Part shown: positions 7,188 to 11,537 of the stretch, in pieces
Position numbering within the stretch: position 1 is the stretch's first letter
How the letters are laid out: the number at the start of each line of letters is the position of its first letter
NCBI GenBank assembly: GCA_024688095.1
Contig: JAILEJ010000276.1
Coordinates: 1-11,537, forward strand
DNA: 11,537 nucleotides
Direction of reading: 5' to 3'
From: Butyrivibrio sp.
GTDB lineage: Bacteria; Bacillota; Clostridia; Lachnospirales; Lachnospiraceae
Notes under the pieces: model-generated
Told to the model about the DNA's origin: nothing
Seen by the model: the letters and a program-made list of their open reading frames with translations, nothing else
The model's database searches: none
Program-made: the position numbers and the translations under genes

Positions 7188-9191
7188 ATGTCAAAAAAAA
7201 AGGTAAAAAAACAAAAAGGTAACATTTCTTTCAAGAACAGCATTAAAACAAAGCTTATTGCCATTTTACTTGCTGTTGCTATTATCCCACTTGCAATTGC
7301 ACTTGTTGTAAGCTATATAACGTCTACTAACAGTGCCGTAGCTGATGCAGAAGAATCTCTGGAGTGGCAGGCAATGTATCTTTCTACCACATATTCAGAT
7401 GTTATCAGAGACAATCTTAATATTGTAAGAGTCATTGCAGATAATCCAACAACCATAGCATATATGGAAAAAACAGCTGGCATTTCCGATGAGGTAATGA
7501 TACAAATGATGCAGGCTGCGGATAATATAATGGATGATGGAAGTGTAATGGCAATTGCCGATGCTACCGGAATGCAGATTGTAAGATCAGGCGGAGACTG
7601 TGTAGATGTATCCACAAGAGAATACTGGATTGAAGCAATGAAGGGTAATACCTATATTTCTAATATTCTTGTCAGCAAATCCACCGGTGCAAGGCAGGTT
7701 ACAATTGCAGTTCCTATAAAAGGAACTGATGGAACAATTCTTGGAGAAGTTCAGAGAAACTATGACCTTGAAGCCATGCATCAGGTTTTGGCAGACCATA
7801 CCGATGATGCTTTTGTATGTGACAGAGATGGCGTTATGGCAGCACATGCTCAGTTCTCAATTGCGGCAGAAGATGTTTATGATATGAGCGGCGCTGTATA
7901 CTTCCAGAACCAGCAGGGAACAATAATAGATAAACAAAGCTTTGAAACACCTCTTATAATGTCATATTATCAGGATCCCCTTACTGGATATACCATTGTT
8001 GTTTCAGATGATTATTATGAAGTAATGCGTAGTGCAGTAAGAACTGCTCTTGTTACTGTTTTAATCGGTATAATAATATTATTAATTGCTATTGCAATTT
8101 CATTTAAGATGGCATTTAGTTTTACAGAACCTATAAAGGATGTAAACCAGTCCCTTTCACAGTTATCTGAAGGTAAATTTGCAAAGATCACAAGATTTAC
8201 AGGCAGAAAAGATGAATTTGGTGAGATGATTGGAAATACAAATGCTGTAATTGGTAAGCTGGATGAGATTGTTACTAATATCAAAGAATCTGCACACAAT
8301 GTAGAATCATCATCCTTTGAATTATCAGATATGGCTAACCAGATTTCTCAGACAGCTGAAGATGTATCAAATGCTGTTCAGGAAATTGCTTCTGGTGCAA
8401 CTCAGCAGGCTGATGAAATTCAGAACGCTTCAGAAAATGTTGGCTACATTGGAGATGCTGTAGTAGACGTTCAAAGCTCCTCTACTGACCTTGAAGGGCT
8501 TACCGGAAGAATGCAGCAGGCATCTGAGGCATCATCTGCATCACTTACAAATCTGCAGGAATCAAGTAATGAAATGACCGGTAAGATAGAAGAAATTTCC
8601 GCAACAATATCTGCTACACAGGATGCAGTTACTAATATTAACGACAAAGTAGAAGGAATATCATCTATTGCAACTCAGACAAATCTTCTTTCACTTAATG
8701 CATCTATTGAAGCTGCCAGAGCTGGTGATGCCGGTAAAGGTTTCGCAGTTGTTGCAGAAGAAATTGGAAAGCTTGCTGAAGATTCCAAACAGATGGCTGA
8801 TGATATCAGAAAAGAAATGGATATTCTGCTTGATCAGTCAAATGCAGCTGTTTCTGCAGCTAAATCTATAAAAGATAGTAATCTCAACCAGCAGACTGCA
8901 CTTGGTGAAACTCTTTCAAGTGTAAATGGAATGCTTGAGGATATTGCATCTACAGTAGGCGGTGTTCATAAGATTTCAACAGGCGCTGAAACCTGTGAAA
9001 CATCCAAGAACGCTGTTGTAGATACAATGAGTGCTCTTTCTGCTATTTCTGAAGAAAATGCAGCCTCATCAGAAGAAACAGGCGCATCAATGCAGGAACT
9101 TTCCGCTACAGTTACAACTTTGGCAGGATCTGCAAATGATTTAAAGAACATAGCAGAAAAGCTGAACGAAGAAATGAGTTTCTTCAAATAA
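7188..9191 (+). CDS. Methyl-accepting chemotaxis protein with periplasm-type dCache sensor
   Basis: Membrane chemoreceptor of 667 residues that would signal to CheA/CheW. Order: lysine-rich cytosolic tail, first membrane helix (about 23-45), extracellular double-Cache-like sensor (about 50-283) containing STREYW (142-147), second helix (about 286-308), HAMP domain (about 312-365), then the long antiparallel coiled coil. The hairpin tip, from GISSIATQTNLL (490-501) through EAARAGDAGKGFAVVAEE, is essentially consensus. Glu/Gln/Ala/Ser-rich stretches near the C-terminus (SEENAASSEETGAS) look like methylation sites. The protein ends in MSFFK and has no NWETF-type CheR tether. No other chemotaxis or flagellar gene is in view, so it is an orphan receptor. 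The ligand cannot be deduced. The start has a full AGGAGG at 8 bases. Confidence 0.96.
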   Translation: MSKKKVKKQKGNISFKNSIKTKLIAILLAVAIIPLAIALVVSYITSTNSAVADAEESLEWQAMYLSTTYSDVIRDNLNIVRVIADNPTTIAYMEKTAGISDEVMIQMMQAADNIMDDGSVMAIADATGMQIVRSGGDCVDVSTREYWIEAMKGNTYISNILVSKSTGARQVTIAVPIKGTDGTILGEVQRNYDLEAMHQVLADHTDDAFVCDRDGVMAAHAQFSIAAEDVYDMSGAVYFQNQQGTIIDKQSFETPLIMSYYQDPLTGYTIVVSDDYYEVMRSAVRTALVTVLIGIIILLIAIAISFKMAFSFTEPIKDVNQSLSQLSEGKFAKITRFTGRKDEFGEMIGNTNAVIGKLDEIVTNIKESAHNVESSSFELSDMANQISQTAEDVSNAVQEIASGATQQADEIQNASENVGYIGDAVVDVQSSSTDLEGLTGRMQQASEASSASLTNLQESSNEMTGKIEEISATISATQDAVTNINDKVEGISSIATQTNLLSLNASIEAARAGDAGKGFAVVAEEIGKLAEDSKQMADDIRKEMDILLDQSNAAVSAAKSIKDSNLNQQTALGETLSSVNGMLEDIASTVGGVHKISTGAETCETSKNAVVDTMSALSAISEENAASSEETGASMQELSATVTTLAGSANDLKNIAEKLNEEMSFFK

Positions 9192-9194
9192 TAT

Positions 9195-9225
9195 TAAAAC
9201 CTGATAATGAATATATAAAACCTGA
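9195..9225 (+). repeat. Short direct repeat between the chemoreceptor stop and its terminator
   Basis: TAAAACCTGA occurs at 9195-9204 and 9216-9225, each preceded by AATAT with one indel. The second copy runs into the terminator's A-run. It is probably a chance or duplication relic in AT-rich DNA, recorded because the leader of the same gene also holds an imperfect direct repeat. Confidence 0.4.
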
Positions 9226-9253
9226 AAAAGCTTCGCATTTCGCGAAGCTTTTT
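9225..9253. terminator. Bidirectional terminator of the chemoreceptor and LytTR operons
   Basis: A perfect 12-bp inverted repeat: A5 GCTTCGC (9225-9236) against GCGAAGC T5 (9242-9253) with a 5-base loop. It ends both the chemoreceptor on the plus strand and the DUF3021 gene on the minus strand, whose stop at 9257 is 3 bases away. Confidence 0.93.
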
Positions 9254-9256
9254 CTA

Positions 9257-9685
9257 TTAAAATTCTTTCTGTTTATTCTCTTGTATTTCTTTTATTAAAA
9301 TATCCTGCTTCTTTGTTTCAGAAAAAACCGAATAATAATAATATCCTGCAAGAATAATATATGGTATTGTAAATGATCGATAATACTCAAACACACCTCT
9401 TAGTGATATCGGTTCATAAATAATACTAATAACAAAAATCATAATCGCACATAAAACGCATGCTATAAGATATTGAAGTATAATCATAACAAGTGGACTT
9501 ACAGAATCAAACATATTATGCAAATTAAGTACAAATGTTGCAATTGCGCATGTTGCAAACATCAAAAACACGTTAAAGTTATTGGTCTGTGTCCCTCCTA
9601 TTACATTAGCTATGGCTCCGGTAACAGAAACAATCGTATAAACACAGCCAAGCTGTATAAGAAAATCTTTTAATTTTTTTACCAT
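9257..9685 (-). CDS. DUF3021 family membrane protein, probable LytTR partner
   Basis: Small membrane protein of 142 residues with four predicted helices (about 8-28, 38-56, 64-88 and 106-120) and a charged, Lys/Gln-rich C-terminal tail in the cytosol. Length, topology and position match DUF3021 proteins, which very often sit directly downstream of a receiver-less LytTR gene. In streptococcal LytTR regulatory systems such as HdrR/HdrM and BrsR/BrsM, a small membrane protein holds the regulator inactive; the same role is inferred here, not shown. Its ATG at 9685 shares one base with the TGA of the LytTR gene, and its AGGAGG site lies inside the last codons of that gene, so the two products should be made in a fixed ratio. 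Confidence 0.82.
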   Translation of the reverse strand: MVKKLKDFLIQLGCVYTIVSVTGAIANVIGGTQTNNFNVFLMFATCAIATFVLNLHNMFDSVSPLVMIILQYLIACVLCAIMIFVISIIYEPISLRGVFEYYRSFTIPYIILAGYYYYSVFSETKKQDILIKEIQENKQKEF

Positions 9686-10155
9686 CAGCCCATCCTCCTC
9701 ATCCTCTGTAAATATTCGTTAAAGGACTTTTTATAGCTTCTGTTAATACATATTCTCTCCCCATTATCAAAAGCTGCAAAGACCTTCATATTCATATCTG
9801 GTTTTAAGAGCTTTATTTTATAAATATTAATAAGATTAGATTTGGAAACTCTGATAAATCCATAATTCCAAAGCATTTCTTCACATGAAGAGAGCGTATT
9901 CATTAGCCTGTATACTCCATTTTGAGTATATGCAAAAAGCTTTCTATCAACATAATCAAGATAATAAATCTCCTCAGGACTTAATATTATCTCTTCTCCA
10001 TCATCGAGATCTTCATCTGCAGGACGCCCGCTTAAGACAGGTCTGTCAGAATTGACAGTATCAACAATCCGTCTTATAACAGGTCGCATATTAGAAAAAT
10101 ATATATCTACATGCTCGTCAATATTGTTCTTATCCTCGTACAAATTTAATTTCAT
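9685..10155 (-). CDS. LytTR-domain DNA-binding regulator without receiver domain
   Basis: Transcription regulator of 156 residues. An acidic N-terminal segment (about 1-50) with no phospho-acceptor receiver fold precedes a LytTR DNA-binding domain (about 55-150). That domain shows the usual landmarks: IYYLDYVDRKLFAYT, then the RVSKSNLINI segment near 100-109 and INRSYKKSFNEYL near the end. It is not a standard two-component regulator, so input probably comes through the membrane protein encoded downstream. A frame starts with GTG at 10164, but that GTG lies inside the ribosome site AAGGTGG. The ATG at 10155, 5-6 bases after this site, is therefore preferred. The site also overlaps the stop of the hydrolase gene, giving a coupled three-gene operon. 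LytTR proteins often control their own operons. Confidence 0.88.
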   Translation of the reverse strand: MKLNLYEDKNNIDEHVDIYFSNMRPVIRRIVDTVNSDRPVLSGRPADEDLDDGEEIILSPEEIYYLDYVDRKLFAYTQNGVYRLMNTLSSCEEMLWNYGFIRVSKSNLINIYKIKLLKPDMNMKVFAAFDNGERICINRSYKKSFNEYLQRMRRMG

Positions 10156-10160
10156 TGCTC

Positions 10161-10167
10161 CCACCTT
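10161..10167 (-). promoter_or_regulatory. Ribosome binding site that fixes the LytTR start
   Basis: Minus-strand AAGGTGG lies 5 bases before the ATG at 10155 and shares bases with the TAA stop of the hydrolase gene (10166-10168). The alternative GTG at 10164 is embedded in it and has no site of its own. Confidence 0.7.
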
Positions 10168-11116
10168 ATTTCAAAGAATTAAGGAATTCAACCGTACCCT
10201 CCATATATCCCTTAGAGTCATCAATAACACCTTCTACATGGGCGCTATCAACATACATAATTGCTTTTTCCTCACACGCTATATTAGCATATATTTGTTC
10301 TTCCTGCTCGGGAAGGCAGACTTCATCCTTGTTAGAAACAATTATCATAGTTGGAATATTGTCATTTTCAACTACATGGATAGTATCTGCATCATCAAAA
10401 TCAATCCCATTAAATAATTTCATATAAATCTTTCCCATTCCTGTAAGATAATTTGCCATAAAATCTTCTGTATCCCCATCTCCAAACATCTCTTTTAACA
10501 TAAGTTCCATTCCAGGTACCGGACTGTCACATATAACTGCATCTGCTGCCTCCTGTGATCCGGCCTCAACATTTGATGCATAAATTGCAACTGTCTGACC
10601 GCCCATAGACTGACCATGAACATAAACCTTATTATAACCAAGTTCCTTTTTAGCATATATTACAAATGCCTTCACATCCAAAGACTCCTTTATTCCAAAT
10701 GTAACCTTATCATCAGGATTTACTCCGCTACCCCTTTGATCAAAGGCTATTACATCATATCCCCTCTCGAGATATTCCTCCGCAAGTGGATAGGAAGAAG
10801 TTCTGTCTCCGCCCGCTCCATGAACTAATATCACACATTTGTTATTGTCATCATCAAAATATGTTCCAGGTACTTCATTTCCATCCTCTGCTCTTGTACT
10901 TACTAAAGTACCTTCATATTTATTCAAAAAAGTTTCTGAATCATATCCCCATTTTTCAAGCTGCATCATACTGTTATATGAAGTATCTTTTCCCTTATTC
11001 TGATAAAGTACACCATAAGAAATCATTCCTCCAACAACACCAGATCCAATTACCACAAGACCTGCCATTATACCTGCTACTATTACAAACCCCTTTACCA
11101 GTTTATTCTTTATCAT
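10166..11116 (-). CDS. Membrane-anchored alpha/beta hydrolase
   Basis: Alpha/beta hydrolase of 316 residues, resembling the serine aminopeptidase/acyl-ester hydrolase group. A Lys-rich start and one hydrophobic helix (about 8-37) form an uncleaved anchor; the positive N-terminus implies that the catalytic domain faces outward. Oxyanion-loop HGAGG (99-103), nucleophile elbow GQSMGG (168-173, Ser170), acid Asp264 in SNKDEV and His293 in DSAHVEG make a complete catalytic triad. Asp-126 and Arg-128 in FDQRGSG follow the usual strand. The substrate (peptide, lipid, ester or antibiotic) cannot be read from sequence. The ATG at 11116 has GGAGG 8 bases upstream. It leads the operon with the LytTR and DUF3021 genes, which suggests it is a target or part of that sensing module. 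Confidence 0.87.
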   Translation of the reverse strand: MIKNKLVKGFVIVAGIMAGLVVIGSGVVGGMISYGVLYQNKGKDTSYNSMMQLEKWGYDSETFLNKYEGTLVSTRAEDGNEVPGTYFDDDNNKCVILVHGAGGDRTSSYPLAEEYLERGYDVIAFDQRGSGVNPDDKVTFGIKESLDVKAFVIYAKKELGYNKVYVHGQSMGGQTVAIYASNVEAGSQEAADAVICDSPVPGMELMLKEMFGDGDTEDFMANYLTGMGKIYMKLFNGIDFDDADTIHVVENDNIPTMIIVSNKDEVCLPEQEEQIYANIACEEKAIMYVDSAHVEGVIDDSKGYMEGTVEFLNSLK

Positions 11117-11150
11117 TACTTCTTCCTCCGTTTTTTCATCTTATGAATTT

Positions 11151-11179
11151 ACTATATCAGATTTAAATAAGAATCATTC
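11151..11179 (-). promoter_or_regulatory. Weak promoter of the hydrolase-LytTR-DUF3021 operon
   Basis: Minus-strand TATAGT (11151-11156) preceded by CTGA is a fair -10. The hexamer 17 bases upstream, GAATGA (11174-11179), is a poor -35. A good -10 with a poor -35 directly below a large dyad (11182-11225) suits an activator-dependent promoter. Confidence 0.4.
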
Positions 11180-11181
11180 AT

Positions 11182-11225
11182 AAATATGCACAAGTTACAT
11201 TATTTAATGTATAAGATGCATATTT
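11182..11225. promoter_or_regulatory. Nested 44-bp dyad, probable regulator binding site
   Basis: Two inverted repeats share the same centre (11203.5). The outer arms are AAATATGCA (11182-11190) and TGCATATTT (11217-11225), 9 of 9 complementary. The inner arms are TACATT (11196-11201) and AATGTA (11206-11211), 6 of 6 complementary around ATTT. The 5-base segments between inner and outer arms do not pair at all. It lies between divergent genes, immediately upstream of the -35 of the hydrolase operon. A two-dimer protein site is the likeliest reading; a cruciform or RNA hairpin with an internal loop is possible. Confidence 0.65.
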
Positions 11226-11290
11226 TCTTTAAATTCTTTTTATTTCTCAAACTTAGCAACTTAACCCCTTTTATTTCTTACATAGATTTG

Positions 11291-11319
11291 TTGTAATTAA
11301 AATATTTTTACTTTAATAT
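11291..11319 (+). promoter_or_regulatory. Possible promoter of the hflK-like gene
   Basis: TTGTAA (11291-11296), 17 bases, then TAATAT (11314-11319); each hexamer matches the vegetative consensus at 4 of 6 positions. The predicted leader is about 58 bases. AT-richness makes chance matches easy, so this is tentative. Confidence 0.35.
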
Positions 11320-11383
11320 AAATGATGTTTAAAAGTTTAGAGGGACTAAATAAATTCTTTTTATCAAAAAATGGAGGTAATGT

Positions 11384-11537
11384 ATGAAAAATAATAATAA
11401 CGGGGATATTCCACGCTATAAAGAAAAGAAAAATATCCCTGCAATAATCCTTATTGTTGCCATCGTGATAGCAGCTCTCTCTATAATTTCATCAAGCTTC
11501 TATCGCGTATCCGAGCAGGAAAATGCTGTAGTTACTA
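11384..11537 (+). CDS. hflK: HflK-like SPFH/Band 7 membrane protein, 5' part only
   Basis: Partial gene cut by the window end; 51 codons are visible. An Asn/Lys-rich cytosolic start (1-17) leads to one membrane helix (about 18-38) and then FYRVSEQENAVVT (39-51), which matches the opening of the SPFH domain in HflK. In E. coli, HflK with HflC forms a membrane complex that modulates FtsH protease; the rest of the domain and any hflC neighbour lie outside. The ATG follows GGAGGT (11373-11378) with 5-base spacing. Another SPFH protein remains possible because only the first strand of the domain is seen. It is divergent from the hydrolase operon and shares its control region. Confidence 0.78.
   Translation, partial: MKNNNNGDIPRYKEKKNIPAIILIVAIVIAALSIISSSFYRVSEQENAVVT

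Noticed and set aside
7614..7770. Possible amino-acid-binding Cache motif (Arg144, Trp147, Tyr156, Asp193) in the chemoreceptor
   Set aside because: The spacing does not match the amino-acid dCache motif well enough by eye, so no ligand is claimed.
7313..9187. Several open frames antisense to the chemoreceptor, and similar frames opposite the ABC, antiporter and hydrolase genes
   Set aside because: They have no ribosome sites or recognisable domains and mirror codon bias of the strongly supported genes on the other strand.
10156..10164. GTG start for the LytTR gene, three residues longer
   Set aside because: The GTG lies inside the ribosome binding site AAGGTGG that serves the ATG at 10155.
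11230..11364. TAAATTCTTTTTAT at 11230-11243 and again at 11351-11364
   Set aside because: A 14-base match of low complexity in very AT-rich intergenic DNA, with no symmetry or clear relation to promoter elements; probably chance.
1..11537. CRISPR array, transposase, integrase, toxin-antitoxin pair, riboswitch, tRNA or rRNA
   Set aside because: Looked for on both strands; no regularly spaced repeats, mobile-element genes or RNA gene signatures were found.

Overview
The window looks like chromosomal DNA from a low-GC, Gram-positive anaerobe, most likely a motile member of the Lachnospiraceae (Butyrivibrio, Pseudobutyrivibrio or Roseburia type). This rests on the AT-rich composition, strong Shine-Dalgarno sites, a pyrophosphate-type phosphofructokinase, a Clostridia-style chemoreceptor and a LytTR/DUF3021 pair. 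It is an inference from gene content, not a database match. I see no mobile element, phage gene, CRISPR array, tRNA or rRNA.

Layout. (1) 53-1330 (+): PPi-dependent phosphofructokinase, closed by a long hairpin terminator (1341-1393) that also serves the convergent genes. (2) 6855 to 1413 (-): four genes. A HAD-family 5'-nucleotidase-like gene and a CPA2-type cation/proton antiporter are translationally coupled behind a near-consensus promoter (6940-6968). Next comes an 88-bp gap holding a second good promoter (5023-5051) with an operator-like dyad on its start site, and then two ABC half-transporters that form a heterodimeric exporter. (3) 6856-7187: a 332-bp AT-rich divergent spacer with a 14-bp direct repeat in front of the next gene. 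(4) 7188-9191 (+): a complete transmembrane methyl-accepting chemotaxis protein, closed by a 12-bp perfect bidirectional terminator (9225-9253). (5) 11116 to 9257 (-): a tightly packed operon of membrane-anchored alpha/beta hydrolase, LytTR DNA-binding protein and DUF3021 membrane protein. (6) 11117-11383: a divergent control region with a striking nested 44-bp dyad. (7) 11384 to the window end (+): the 5' end of an HflK-like SPFH/Band 7 gene.

How the parts may work together. The ABC pair shows the asymmetry of heterodimeric multidrug exporters: one subunit has Asp in place of the catalytic Glu, and the other has an altered signature motif. Its own promoter plus dyad suggests regulated expression separate from the antiporter. 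The LytTR and DUF3021 genes resemble the LytTR regulatory systems of streptococci, in which a membrane protein restrains a receiver-less LytTR activator. Here the pair is preceded by an envelope-facing hydrolase, and the large dyad sits just upstream of a weak -35 box. That is the expected position for an activator site, so an autoregulated membrane-sensing module is the most interesting hypothesis in this window.
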